Below are positions 35,150-49,100 of a DNA stretch of 64,000 nucleotides, in pieces; within the stretch, counting starts at the first letter, position 1; the number at the start of each line of letters is the position of its first letter. A program made the position numbers and the translations under genes. Source of the stretch: Rhododendron vialii (lineage: Eukaryota; Streptophyta; Magnoliopsida; Ericales; Ericaceae); NCBI RefSeq assembly GCF_030253575.1, contig NC_080559.1, forward strand, positions 30,096,501-30,160,500, written 5' to 3'. The notes under the pieces were generated by a model that was not told the origin of the DNA, did not search any database, and worked only from the letters and a program-made list of their open reading frames with translations.

Positions 35150-38100
35150 CTACAGCTCATTTGCACAAGTTCTAGTAAAGAAGAGAGCCGATCCACTCAC
35201 CCCGCGAAGGACCAGCAGGCGACTGTCCACATATGTTCCACAAACTAGTTTGGAGAGATCAAACATTTCTGGCGGAACTTGTGTCCTGACCTCATGAACT
35301 GCATTTTTGGCAGCATCGACATTCTTCGCCAACGGATCATTGAGACTCATTGCAACCTCAATCTCATTAGAGACAAGTTTGGCCACAGGAAGGCTTGAAG
35401 GGAACTCCTTAAAAGGAATCGCTTTCCTCCACCTTCTCCCAGAGAGCTTTTTGACTATGGAATCTGCGGTGTTTGATGATGATGGGAGGAAATTTGTTTC
35501 CTTTTCTTCCTTGAGATATTGCCGTTTCCCGGCTGTTAATCTAAAACAAGAGTCCACTCCCAATTTCCCAGCTACTCCTGCCTTGTCGTGGGGCCAATTG
35601 TGGCCAATTAACACCGTAAAACTAATTTCAGAGGTGAAGGAAAAGGTTGTGCAAAACTTTGATGTTGTTTTTACAGTTAGATGCACATCACCAATAAGGA
35701 CTCGGGCAGGAGGCTGCCGAAGTGTTAACCCTATGTGCCTTCCAGTGGAGTACAAGAGGCGCCATTTTCCGAGCAGTAAACCTCGCCAATTCTGCAGGTT
35801 TCAGTAATAATGTAAATAAGAATAATCAGCAAAATCGCCATTACATACATGATAAAACACTGCAGCAGAAGAACATACGAATAAAAACTTGTTGAGGTTG
35901 AGCAACAAATGTTAATCAACTTTAACACTAGTAGAGTTTAGGTAATAAATGATAATCACAACGAAAAGAATGATGTTGAAGAATACTTTACCTTTGGCTT
36001 TGAATGTGGATTCAACATCTCCATTAATTCGATGAAGTGGGCCAGCCTACTACGCTAAAAGAGGAAAATCAACAGAGGTCAGTAAACTCCCTAAAGTATT
36101 GTAAATCAGATTACTTCATGAGTTCTTTAACTTGGTACAAAGAAATTCAAAAAATTATGCATGGAAATACTTAGTTTTTTATTAGAAAATTGCACGACTT
36201 TTCATAGGAGACAAGCAATTTGGGACGGAGGCCGTACTTATTTTATTCAGTTTTGAAACAGTACTGAGCACAGAACTAGTAGCAAGGAAATAAATTACTG
36301 AGCTAATTGGCTATTCACTAATAGGGATATGTCTCTCTCATCCGACAAATTTTGGGCAGGGCGACTGTAAAGCCAAATCGACCAGTTACACAGTCTGAGA
36401 TGGATTCGAAACAATGAACAAAGTGAAGCGCAAGTTATTATGTGTACAAATTATTCACTAGGTTTCACCGGTAAACGTGGAGCAACTTGTGCAAATCTAG
36501 GATTAGCATCCTGTCTAATATTATTTAAAATTGTTGATAGAAACAGATAATCAGCTTGACTCAGAGAGAAGAAGATTTAAACCTGTTGAGGGCCATAAAT
36601 GTATTCCTCTGTAATCCGAACAGCAGTCGAACCCAGACCCCATCTGATGATGTCCATAGATGGTTCCACTCGCCATCTTGGTCCACACAAAAATGGGTGT
36701 CTCAAAGCATCTAAACAACTGCAAACTCCAGTAGAACACTAAATGGTTGGAACACAAGTTTAATCAATATCTAAAATTAACCATTTAAGCCTAAATTTGC
36801 ACATAACATCAATGCTGTGCAACAATCACTTCCAAGCATTATGAGAACATTAATCAGCCATCTTTGCAATATACCAGAATATCTACCAAATGGATTCCTC
36901 CACATATACGATCTTAAGCATCCACAATACGGTATCCACATAAATACCTTATTCTCTCAGAAGGCTTGGACGCAAGAAGTAAGGATAGAAGGTTCCAGCC
37001 TGCACCCCAGTTCCGGTCAAGTATCTGCAAGAAGGATAATATGGCAGTAGATTACTAGATCTTCAAAAAAAGAAAAGAAAAGAAAAAAGTGAGGGACAAA
37101 TATCACTTCGTTTTGTAGTCAAGGAATATTTACGCACTTGTAGTCCAGCATTCCCAGATGATGAATTCCTACCAAGACTCTGCAGCAGATACTCGCGCAG
37201 ACAGGATGGATCGTATCCCTACACTTGCAAACAAAAGGGAAATTACCACAGAATTCTCCGTGCCCAAAGCAGCAATTTGGACACATGATCCACCTCTCAA
37301 GTAAGTTGTGAAGTCCAGCGAATGAGGAAAGTGGTCATGCACCACCATTCATCTAGCACACATTGTTCTAAAAATCTCCTTTATTTTCCACATCTCTGCA
37401 TAGCTATTAATGAATCCATAGTTGAAGAAGTAAATTTTGAAATGCTTGACACTAGGGGAAAATGCATAAAAAAATATAAGGAAATTACAACACGAAATGA
37501 AAACCATCATAGTCAAATAGTACCTTTGTGAAGAATGATTTGAACTTCGCAAATATAAATGGTTCCATGAGTTCCTGCAACACCATTTTTGCCATCATGA
37601 ATCCAACACACCTGTGCAATATACATATAGGAGGATCATAAATACCTAATAACCCTCAATATTAATCAATTTCAGTTTGTTCCTCACACGTACCTCATGT
37701 CAAAGGCAATCATCATTTGTCTCCTATCCATGTTAGCATCCATTGAATTGTTACTTGGATTGTCATCATAAAAATCAGCAGCATTTCCTAATATACCTAC
37801 CTGATAAGGCTCAAGAAACATAAAGGTAACAGTGGGCAAGGAACAGAAGGAAACTTATTGACAAAAATCATATTTCAGATTCTAGATGTAGGCTAGGCAG
37901 ATTTGTGACTAATCCTAAATACTGAAACAACTGTCTAGTTAGAGTCTTAGCAGTTAATCGTACTTCCAGCACACCAAAACAAAAGCATAGCACTCACTTT
38001 AATATGTCTGTCCACAGGGCTGACATGCACATTCTCAAGCCTCAACTCTGTATGGGCAAGTCCATGGCTGTGTAAGTAATTCACCTAAGAAAGGAAAACA

Positions 38101-39361
38101 ACAAAAGCCATAAGCCAGTCTGATCCTCCAAATAAGTAAAAAGACTCTGAACTGCACGTAACATGAGAATACTAATGGTAGTTTTGAGCATACTCCAATC
38201 AAGAGATCCCTCATCAAAATTCGAGTAAGTCGCAATTGTCGAGAAACAGCAGGTCCTCCAACTGTGTCATCTCCCACCCTCCTGACAGAATCCTCATCCA
38301 AAGCAAGAGTAGCTTCCAATGTCGGAAGCCAATCTGACTGTTGGAGCCAATGCCTTAAAGAAAAGCTACCGTGATACTGCCAAGAAGATGTAATAGAAAT
38401 AAGATATAATCATTCTCTAGGACTTGTCATGGCTAACTAATCGATTTCCCTAACCCCAAAATTCCAAGACAGACAACAAGAACATACGATGCCTTAAATA
38501 TATTTATGGAAGGACTTACCCCGTGAACTAGTGTAAATGAGCCATAATCACCAGTTGAAGATGGGTCAACATAGCCATGAACTTGCATCGAGTAAGAATG
38601 ATACATAAGCCTACGGCGAGCTAGCTTCTTTAATACCTACAAGACACGCCAGTAATAAAAGACAAAAGTCACAGCAGTTCTCACGAATCAATGGTGATTT
38701 AACCCAATAACCACAATTTCAGCATAGACAATCCAACAACCTCAATTGCACGTTTCCCTCTACGCTGAGCTTGAGCACTGGTAAGTCGTCGTAGCAAGAC
38801 TCTTGAATTATGCAAAGGGCTAGATCATATAATTGAACACTCAGATTCACCATATTTGAAAATACTTTGAAACTACTTTGCCCAAATACTTTGAACTAAC
38901 CTATCAACATCCTTAACAACTGCTTCAAAAACCACCTCATCTGCCTGCAAGAATCTTTAAAAAGAAGAATCACAACCGAATATCATAAAGATCCTATCTA
39001 AACATTACGAAAATCATTTAAAAAAGTAGATTTAAATTCGTCATACCCGCCCACTCAGACCAATGCTAACCCGATCACAAATTTCAAAATCAGACATCTT
39101 GAACTTCATCACATGCCCCAATTCTTCCTCGAAAGAATCAGAGAAAGTGTCACTGGCTCTCTCCTCAGAATCCAATGGAGTAGCATTCTTGCTTGAAATT
39201 GAAAATCTAATTCTTGATCTTAGAATCCGACTTGAATAACCAATTTTGCCCATCAAAGGACCAAAAGTCAGTCTGACCAGTCTTGTCGACGAATTAAAAC
39301 TTTGAATTGGTATCGCAGCCCTGTCCCAATTAGGACACCGGGCAATCCCGCACAATGCCAT
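35150..39361 (-). CDS. Chloroplast kinase-like plus fibrillin (PAP) protein, PAP14/FBN11/ORG1 type, 13 exons, 672 aa
   Basis: Family of plastid-lipid-associated proteins in which a protein-kinase-like region is fused to a fibrillin domain. Exons: 39047-39361, 38901-38944, 38741-38819, 38520-38636, 38194-38376, 37998-38084, 37694-37800, 37524-37611, 37138-37218, 36948-37024, 36583-36718, 35992-36054, 35150-35791. All joins keep frame, and 672 aa fits the family. Residues 1-85 are basic and Ser-rich, consistent with a transit peptide. The kinase-like part runs to about 400, and the catalytic-loop position reads HTELRLENV (His257-Val265). C-lobe signatures include RISCLDALRHPFL near 394. The fibrillin/PAP domain fills about 440-672, with NWRGLLLGKWRLLY at its start. 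I start at MALCG (39361) by family resemblance; an in-frame ATG lies 27 bases upstream. Kinase activity is doubtful because the usual HRD is replaced. Confidence 0.92.
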
Positions 39362-40072
39362 TTTGACGAAATCTAAACAGTGCAACACTAAAAACCATCA
39401 AAATTGGTGCATACAGCAGTAGTCCAAGTCCATCAAAGCCAAGTAAACGTGTTAGGTCAAACTAAAATTTGTCCCCAAATCCAAAATTTCAAACAAGCCA
39501 ATTCTGTCATTTCCTGCGTTTTCTGAGCTTGCAAACAAAATGATCAAAGCCTTCTCCGTACAATTCGTGATACAAACAGCGGGAAAAATAAAAAATAAAC
39601 AACGAGAATTCAAAGTTCGATTCTTTTACTGTGTTTAGGCTTCCTAAACTGAGAAATTGGGGCACACCTAAGCTAGACCAAGTCCAGCTGAGGTTTTACA
39701 GTTGTTCTTATTATTAGGCTCCCTTCGAGATCTTCAAAGTTCTGGAATTTTATTCCATTTTCCTACATAATCTAGGCAACCGAACAGAATTACTAAGATG
39801 TTAAAGGAAATTAAAGGAGATGATAGCTTACCAGAGAGAGATGGAGAGAGAGAGCGAAGGAAGGAGAGAGGACATGGGTGTACATACAGATACAGGTAGT
39901 ATACGTAATAGGAGTAATATATAGCAGTTGGCAGAAGGAAGAAGAAGCGTGTGAGGGTTGCGTGTGGGAGAACGCTTGAAACGCTTCGCCATGAGTCTCT
40001 CGCATGTCTACGTCAGCAGCGCGAGTGTCAAGGCCGGCCCATATATTGATTGAAGGATGATGCTATGGTTTT

Positions 40073-40334
40073 CCGGTCATTTTGGGTACACCGTAATTTT
40101 TGGCATAACTTTACCATTATGAGCATAACTAAAACCCACAACAGAACCCAAACAAGAAATATCCAAAAAATCAATCAAAGCATAACCAAACCCAACCAAG
40201 GCATAACAATCAAGTTATGCCTTGTTATGGTTTTATTATGCTTATAATGGTTTTGGTTATACTCATAATATATTTTGGTTATGCTAATAGTGATTTTGTT
40301 ATGCCAAAAGTTACGGTGTCTCCAAAATGATCGG
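40073..40334. mobile_element. 262 bp foldback MITE
   Basis: CCGGTCATTTTGGGTACACC at the left end pairs with GGTGTCTCCAAAATGATCGG at the right end. The arms are filled with alternating TTATGC/GCATAA words, which pair across the centre. Non-coding. Confidence 0.8.
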
Positions 40335-41095
40335 AGACACCAAAGTCATTCCCTTGATGGAATAATTACTGGAATTTGGGCGAGCCAGAGCGATATTTGG
40401 CCATATTGAATGATGCCTTGAGACACTGCGCAATGTTTTCTGAATAGACTATATAAAATATCAAACTTTACTTTTTCGAAAGGTTTTTTTATTTTTTTAT
40501 TTTATACAGCCGTCTTTTTAACATCATTTCAGGAGAGTATCGTATATGCGCATGGTTCCATCTCATGCGGGAAGAGCATTATAAATAACTGTGAATTAAA
40601 AAAAATTTCCTTCTCCCAACAAAATCTACTTCTCGAAAATTTTCATTTTAAGAATAAGCTTCAAACATGGTTCATCTAACCAAATTTATAAAATAGTTTA
40701 ATACAACAAATGTTACTAAATCTGTTTAATTCCGTTAGTTGCATTCAGGGATATCATGAGGGATATCATCAGAGATATTAATGTATAATCATTTGGGATT
40801 CCAACTCGAATTCAATTTTTTGAACGTCCATTCACTCAAAAGTGACACTCCTATCACACTTGTTTTTTTAACTGACCTAGAAAAATAGAAAAGCAAAATA
40901 GTTTCAAGATTACATATAAGTAAGTAAGGAGTAGAGTTGAAAACTCTGTCTACCCAAAAAGCTCCAACAAAAAATCTACAATCTTCGATCCCAAACATAT
41001 CATAAAACTCTAAATCATTTAAACCAATAGCTCAAGTTGTATTAAACAACATTTTTGTTCTCTTACCTATTAGTTAAAAAGAAAAAGAATTTGAA

Positions 41096-42085
41096 GTGAA
41101 AAATTACTATTGGCCGCAAAGAATTACTTCTGGTAACGAAAAATTACTCATAGCTACTAAGAATTACTCTTGGCAGTTACGAATTGCACTTAACCGCAAA
41201 GAATTACACCTGACCGCTACGAATTACTCATGGCCGCAAAGAACTGTTCTTGGCCACATTGAATTGTACTTGGCCGCACAGAATTGCATATGGGCGCAAA
41301 GAATTGCGAGATCATAAAGTAATTTGATGTGACCAAGTTAGAGCTGGGCAACAGACACGAGACACGATAACACGACACGAACCGAACACGAAGTTAGCGG
41401 GTTAGGGTCGAACATTTCTGACACGAAACACGAAAATGACACGACTCGAGAACATGAATTCTAAATGGGTCGGGTTCGGGTTGAACACGCGAGACACGAA
41501 ATTGACACGACCAACACGGTTACGAATCTGTGTCACCCATTTTCACGAACATATATACATAATATATGGTATATCTGCAATTCTATATAGAGTTAGGCAA
41601 CAGACACGATAACACGACACGAACCGGACACGAAGTTAACGGGTTAGGGTTGAGCATTTCTGACACGAAACACGAAAATAACACGACTCGAGAAACACGA
41701 ATTCTAAATGGGTTGGGTTAGGGTTGGGTGATTTGTAACACGAACCCGACTGACACGAACACGAACACGACCCGACACGATCTGTTACCCAGGTCTAGAC
41801 CAAGTGCAATTAGATGCTGTCAAAAGCAATTCAATGCGGCCAAGAGTAATTCAACGCAGCCAAGTGCAATTTGTAGCGGTCAAGATTCGATGCGGCCAAT
41901 AGTCATTCAATGCAATCAAGTGTAATTTGATGCATCCAAAAGTAATTCTTCGCGGCTACGAATAATTCATTGCGGCCAAATTTAATTTTTTGTGGCCAAG
42001 AATAATTCATCACGTCTAAGAGTAATTCTTTGCGGCTAAGGGATTCTTTGCGGTCAATAGTAATTCTTTGTGAACTTCTAATTTT
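41096..42085. mobile_element. Foldback element with arms built of about 20 bp tandem repeats
   Basis: The left arm (41096-41320) is an array of roughly 20 bp units on the theme GAATTACTCTTGGCCGCAAA. The right arm (about 41805-42085) is an array of the complementary theme TTTGCGGCCAAGAGTAATTC. The middle (41340-41800) holds two related blocks packed with ACACGA words, each about 130 bp, in direct orientation. Frames across it are repeat artefacts. Confidence 0.8.
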
Positions 42086-42671
42086 AGCCATTGGTTTCAA
42101 TGATTGAGATAAAGTATCTTTTTTTGTGTCCCCCTCCCCTATATATATATTCTTCAAAATAGCACATAATTTGAAAAGTTTTGGTATTCTTTTCTCTTCT
42201 TTTTTTTTGAAAAATCATAGAGACATTAATGTACAGTTGTTTGGAGTAAATAAACTCACACGGTAATTATGTAATATGTACAAAAAGTGTGAGCAATTTA
42301 CTGAAATGAGGAGAATGAGTCTAAACTATTGGATCAAAGTAATTATCACAACTTGTATTTTGTTTTAATTATGTATGGACTTTACACCCTTGTGTTATAT
42401 ACTATAGAAAATTGAGTTAAATAAGAAAATCAACTCCAATGCGGAAATACAGACATATGTATATTTTCGTTGGCTTTCAACTTTCAACCCGATGAAGGCG
42501 AAAATGAAACTATGACTTAGAATCAAGATACAACAAAAACAATACATTTGCTGTCACCAACATATTGCAATGAATTAAATAACCAAATATATAATTAATC
42601 AGTTTTTCCCCTCAATCACTCAACCAACTAAACATTTAGCAATCTAAATACATTTCAAAAAATGACAGGGC

Positions 42672-42676
42672 CCACA

Positions 42677-42733
<57 letters not shown>
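42672..42733. repeat. Compound (CA)n(GA)n microsatellite
   Basis: About 23 bases of CA repeats are followed directly by about 38 bases of GA repeats. Confidence 0.97.
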
Positions 42734-42734
<1 letters not shown>

Positions 42735-44894
42735 ACTAAACGTATGTCGGAGAGAGAAAGTATTTTTAGATTCAAGATTGGAATCTGTTTTGAAATTAAC
42801 GTATGAGGGAGAGAGAGACAGTCACAGTAATCATTTTTGACTGATAACTGTTAGGAAAGTAAGAAAAATTCTAAAATAAGGAATCAAAATAAGATTATGA
42901 AACATTAATTTTAGTTTTTCTTTTATCCTTCTTCCAAATATTCATTCTTTCCAAGTATAATTCTAGTCTTACTACCCGTAAATCTCAGCTATGTACAAAT
43001 TTGATGGTCCAAAATATAGAGAATTCAAAAATTGAAGCAAGAGCGAAAGGCCATATTGAATGATACTATGATTATGTGACTAAGGTTGGGACTTAGGTCC
43101 TCTCGTTTGTTTTCGTTCACGATTCTCACAAGTTTTCATAGCTTTGAATGTGTTTAGAGGCTTTTTCATTTCTGTTTCTGATTTTGTTCTTGGCGCTACA
43201 CGCATTATGTGACTTAAGGCGAGACCAAGGTCACATTTAATTCTCCAACGGACCATTTGCCCTCACTCTTAATTTTCAATCTATGTGTCGCTTTCAATTC
43301 TCGCGCTAATAAATTTTTAGTAGGTTAAGATTATTTCGAGAGACATTTCACGCGCGTATTCCTACTCCTCTCCCGACGGTGCAAGGTTTGTGTCTAAGTA
43401 GCTGACAAGTGAAAATAGAGGGGGACAAGTGAGATCTACGGAATAATAAGTGAGATTATATAAATACTGGGATTAATTGTACTGTTTTTCTGTTAGAGTG
43501 AGATAAATGTGAGATAAAGATGATGAAGATTATTTTCGATTGTTGGATTTGGAGAAAAATAATTCGGAGAAAGGGAATAGCTAATACCACACCTCCCCGG
43601 ATATTAGTTAATCCCCAAATGGGATACTAAACGGACAAATAGTCCACTCTTGGCCAATTCAACCTAATCCTGTATGCAAACAAACACCGGACTCCTTAAA
43701 ACAAACAAACAAAAAAATGAACGTACTCTAAAATCCCTCTCCTTAGTCCCACCTCTCTTATCCCCCCTCAAAAGTGGAATTAGGAGTGATATTGTGGTAA
43801 TACTATTTAATTGGATTAAGATTATCTCGCCTGATTAATTTATATGGTATATGACTATATGGGATTAGTCAAATATACTGGATTGATTTTGTTAATCTCC
43901 AGACCATATTTTCCAAAGTCATAATGTGTCATCACTCTTATCGCAGGCCAAGTAATTAGATGGAGGAAAGAAAAGATTCATTTTGAGCCAAAATTTCATC
44001 ATGGGATTAGATGTCCAGGAATTAACAATCTTAATTTGTTCCTCATAATCTCAAAAATAGAAGCCCATGGAATCAAATGTTGCCTAGAGTATCACTCCGA
44101 CAATTCTGCTCTAATGGTGCATGTGTTCTTCCTCGAATTTTTCTATCAAATACTAGATGAAAAAAACATAAAGGAAAAATGATGTTAGTTGGTTCTATGG
44201 AAATTGGAATGAGTTTGATTTTGTTTGCTCAGACTAAAAGCGGATGAACATTTTAATTTTTTTTTGGCGATTGGCTAAAATTACTATATTTACTCAAACA
44301 CAAAAAGAGGGTAATGTCAACGCTCCGATTGGCCAGTCGGGAAAGAATTAGTTTTTCTTTTTTCCCCCAAAAATTAGGCAATATCAAAATATTTAGCAAC
44401 AAAGTAGGCTTTTATTACAACATGTGGGCACACCTGAGTCTGGATCCCTATGGCTTCTTCTTTCTCCCTCGTCCCTGCGAGTCGCCCTTTTGAATTCTCT
44501 ATTGATCGACAAGCTCTTTTGTGATAAGTGCCTTATGTTTCAGTTTGTGATCTACAATCCCCGTGAAAACATCTCACTCTGCATTTTTCGGGAGCCAAAA
44601 CAGTCTTCTTGTTGCAGCTATTGTCCACCCACATAGGATCGACCAGAGAGAAGCCCTTGTTATATTTGGAGGGAAACCGTGCGATTATTCTGTTGAACAC
44701 GGTGACTCAGACCTTTGAATTGGTAGATGTAGACCTCGGAACCATGGATGGAGTTTTTTCGGCAACACACAAAGAAAATAGGAAGTGATTTACAGAAAAA
44801 GAAAAACAACTTGGACAAAAAGAACCAAGTGATTTAGACAAATCTCTTTTGTTGATAACCTCAGACCAATCAATCGAATATCGATTAATACGTA

Positions 44895-45285
44895 GGCTGC
44901 GTTCCTATCAACTTAAAACTTATTTTTTCATTTTGTGTGTATTTTAGTCGTCTTTTTTGAATTTTTGTTAGATTTGCATGATATTTTTTAGATTAATTAT
45001 CCATCTTAACGAGAGGAGTCTAAAAAGTACAAAATTATCACTGAAAGCAAAAAAAAAAGTTCACTGAAGACAGAAAAAGTATTACTGTAAACAGCTATCT
45101 CATTTGTTAAATCATCTTATTTGAAGATTTTTAACATCGGTACATATTTTATACTTTTTCGATTTGTCTTGTTGAGACGAATGATTAATCCCAAAAATTA
45201 CAATGAAAAGCTAAATAAAAAGTTACGAAAAATAAAAAATACCGAAATAAATTTCAGACTTGTATAAGTTAAAAAGAACGCAGCC
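44895..45285. mobile_element. 391 bp inverted-repeat MITE
   Basis: The left end GGCTGCGTTCCTATCAACTT and the right end AAGTTAAAAAGAACGCAGCC form imperfect inverted termini. The interior is AT-rich, non-coding and similar in layout to the repeat in GLT1 intron 1. No convincing target duplication was found beyond a shared GTA. Confidence 0.75.
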
Positions 45286-45899
45286 GTAATCTACCTCTAT
45301 TCAGGAGATCCCTGTTGGACAACCTTCTCTCATATTTGCTTATCAAAAAACCTTCTCTCATACAGTATCTTCCTGGAAACATGTTCTACGCATACGGTAT
45401 AGTATAGTAATTGCACAGGAATTCTATGGCAACAAAGAAAATTGCATTGTCCCCTTCTTCTAGAGGAAATTTTCCATACAACAGTTGTAACGCTCCTCTC
45501 ACATATGCAACCCACTGCATGTGAAAGGGCGTTACACCCAGTTTACAATCTCTGGAAAATTACAACGCGCTAAAACAAGGCTAATATCGCTCAGGGCAAA
45601 GAAAACCCTTCTAAGTTGGGGTGAATTCTGGATGGATATTGTAACAAAAAAAGAGAGGATTATCCATCAACCAATTTATACAAGATGCCTCGAGCCAAAC
45701 GGGCTGCGGCAAATTACAGCTCTTATTATGCTTGAAAATCTATCAAAAAACAAAATAACCAACTAAGTTAACACTTCTTTAATTAGCAAAACTACTACGA
45801 ATTCAGTAACTCAACTGTGAGGTCCCACTAGGAAGAGGGGGGGTTGGATTAGTGCTCCTTGCGGAGAAACAATGGCTATATACCGTCTCTGTATGTAAC

Positions 45900-46072
45900 C
45901 TAATTCATGTACTTCCTGCAGTTTGGAGCTTTACACAAGCAGGGGACTTTAAAATCGTCGCACTCATCAGGATCAAACAAGTAATCGTACCTGTCATGTG
46001 CACAAAACCCAGAAAACGAATTATGAAGCGAACATGTAAAATCACAAGAACAAGTGACGCGCGCGCACGCGC

Positions 46073-46135
<63 letters not shown>

Positions 46136-49100
46136 ACGTTAACTCGTCACCGGCAGAAACATCTGTCTTGGCAATAAGCACGATCCTACTCTCATCATGA
46201 CCCACACTCATGATCCTAGCATAGCAGTTGGGCATACACTACAAATTACGAGATAAGAGATAAGAAAGACGTCCGAAACATCTAAACACATAAAGACATA
46301 CATGAGCCAAGCACCAAAATGTGATCCAAGTTATCCAACGTCAACACATAAAGACATACACGAGCCAAGCACTGAAATGTGATCCAAGTTATCCAACGTC
46401 ATCGGTAATGCAAGCAGTTGCCAAGAAAACGAAAATCACTTGTATAGCACATATGAACCAAATCTCAATAAGAGAAACTTACTGAATGGTTGATTAGGCG
46501 TGCAATATTCCCCTTATCTGTGGCATCTACCACAACTTCTTCACTGATCTTGAACAGCTGCAAATAAAAATTCCACCACAGTTAATGGGGGAGAAGAAAA
46601 GGAAAAGAAAGAAAGCAAAAGATGGTGATGAGCTCCAAAGGCAATAGACCTACATAGCAATCTTTGCCTTCTGTACGATATTGTGCCTCCCTCAAATCTG
46701 CAACACTACGCCTAACTTGTTCACCACGATATTCAAGAACCTGGAACAAAAAATAAACACAGGTACATTACTCTGGTCATTTTGCATTTTAGCATACAAC
46801 GAAAACACCTAAACGAGATGTATTAATGTAACCAAGGACCTAAGCATATAGTAACTAACCTGCTGACAAGAGAAACACGCAATGTTGGATTTACCAAAGA
46901 AAGAACATGCAATGCCAGATACATACAAACCTAGCATACTTCTAAAGAACAACTGTACATGACAAAAATCTACAGAAGAACTGCTTAGATGGTCACCTGT
47001 AATTAATCATTCCACTGAATCTTATCCAACATTAGAAGGGAGTGCACGATTCTTTTCCCAGGAAAAAAAGCAGCCTATGACACGTAGGATTAGATTTCAC
47101 AAGACATTGCTATTGTGTTCAAACACAACCATTTCAAACTTTACAATTGTGTGAATCTGGAGCATGTAATTTTTCCTACAGATGCTATATAGAAGTCCAC
47201 AACACACTGTTCAGAGGTTTCATATTGATTGGGGACTTCCAAGCATAGTTAACTCGTACTGATCATTCGGGAAGTCCATCCATAGTGGTGCCTTAGGATT
47301 TGTTTACACACTTCATGAACAAAAATACAAAAGATAACTATAATCATTAAAAACAGACAAGCAAATACATACCATCTCTCCTTCTTGGATGTTCCTACGT
47401 GCAAATAGCCCCCATCCATGAATTCCCGACCTCCCAAAGCAAACCCGATCATTTTCCGTTCTCTGGACTCATAAAAAAATAAGAAACAAGAAGACATAAC
47501 AATCAATTTAGGAAATAGCATATAATTCAAATAATGACTGAAACATTGTGCTCCACCAGTACTCAAGGTAGGTGAGTTGGTTGATATCTCAAATGTTGGG
47601 ACTCAACCGCCACTATTACATAATTGTAAGAAAGGGAAAAGAAAAAGGAGAAAAAAAGAAAGAAGAAGAGAATGGCAAGATGATGAAAACTTACCTGCAA
47701 GTGTTGAAGCCGTTCCCTAAAAGAAGAAAAGGCTTTAGGCTCCTCTATTTCCTGTTTAAAGCAAAAGGCAAGCATATTAGCTCTTCTTGTTTTTCTCAGA
47801 GTTTGTATCAACCTGGGTGAGGAAACACTGACAAAACGAAACTTACTCTAAAAATGTTCAATCTTTGTAGTGCACGTAGAGAGTGATGGGAAGGTCCCGT
47901 CACATGATGAGCAACGGCATGTTCCCCTGTCCTCTATCAAGTAGAAAAAGAGATGATAACAATAAGACCATGAAAATTTAGTAATGGTGATAAATTCTTG
48001 CCTAAATGGAATGGGAAAAAAAATTAGTCATTCAGGATGAAAAAGCAATTACTTAGAAGCATAGAAACCAAAAGAATGAACTTTTTCTTGTAAAGATGAA
48101 AAATCAAGTAAAATTTTGGAAAACCAGACACCAGTAGAAAGTTGAAGCTATAATAGCAAGACAAATAACTCAGCTAACTTGTAAGAAGACTATTCTATTT
48201 CTCTGGCTTGGTTCTAATTCAACTCTGCTTATGAATATGAGAATATCCATCCGAAAGTCAAATCGTGTCAAAGCCCCATAAATATATGCAGAAAAACAAA
48301 GCCAGAATAGTGCAGTAACAGAAAGGGTAGCCATATGCCCCAGGCTGTTGGGCTTGTGAAGCCTGATTCAGATACTATATGCAGCCGATGTAACTTGTAA
48401 TCTCTTCATTCAACTACACAGTTGGGGAACCACATAAAAATTTCTGTCTTGCGTTCTTTGTTTCTTTCTTGATTGTTCTTACGCGTTGTGTGTTTGTTGG
48501 TTTGGCCGATTTCTCAACCAAGGCTCCAACCATTACGAGGCCAGGGGAGAGTCAGATGCATGCAGCCTTACTTCCAAAGCAGTGGGTCAGAAATGAAAAT
48601 AGCATGGCACATTAACATAATAAGAATAGCGAACAAGACAAAATAAAACCCAGTGCTAATTTAACCAAGAATAGTTCTTCAGCAGTTCAGCTTGTTTTCT
48701 CTTGCTTTTTAATTTATCTAGCGCCGATAATCAGCAGTATGTAGCACAAAAATTGATTACACTAAAAACTACAAGGCTAAAGGCAAGGCATCCAATAAAT
48801 AACCAGCAAAGATACTCAAAAATCACAGCTAGTCCAAGATCGAAGACAAGCCTCATACAATCTTCCAAAGAGTACAGAAAAGTACAAATTAGTGTTGGCA
48901 GTGATACAAAACAGACCCAGTCCCAGCATCTGTTCAGAGGCTTTTTGCACACAAACAATTCATTCTTTTTTGTGATGAAAAAAGAATGCCTACTGACTTC
49001 AGCAAAAGCACTAAACAAATAAACTATTTGACCTACAGAACAAAGATCACAGAGAGAGACAAATCAGGAAGGGATAAAAAAAGGGTAGGACCCTGGTAAG

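Larger units (their letters stand above)
39362..45899. other. 6.5 kb repeat-rich spacer
   Basis: The first 600 bases hold the leader and promoter of the FBN11-type gene, including GA-rich sequence at 39833-39870. The rest contains a 262 bp foldback, a 1 kb foldback with tandem arrays, a compound microsatellite at 42672-42733, and a MITE at 44895-45285. Bases about 42740-44890 show no recognisable gene; a short frame at 44424-44636 has no homology I know. Confidence 0.6.

Noticed and set aside
41728..42157. Frames of 65-84 codons with repeated SWPQR or NSTQ-type words
   Set aside because: They are translations of the tandem arrays in the foldback element.
44424..44636. 70-codon plus-strand frame
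   Set aside because: No recognisable domain, no splice context and no homology I can name; left as intergenic.
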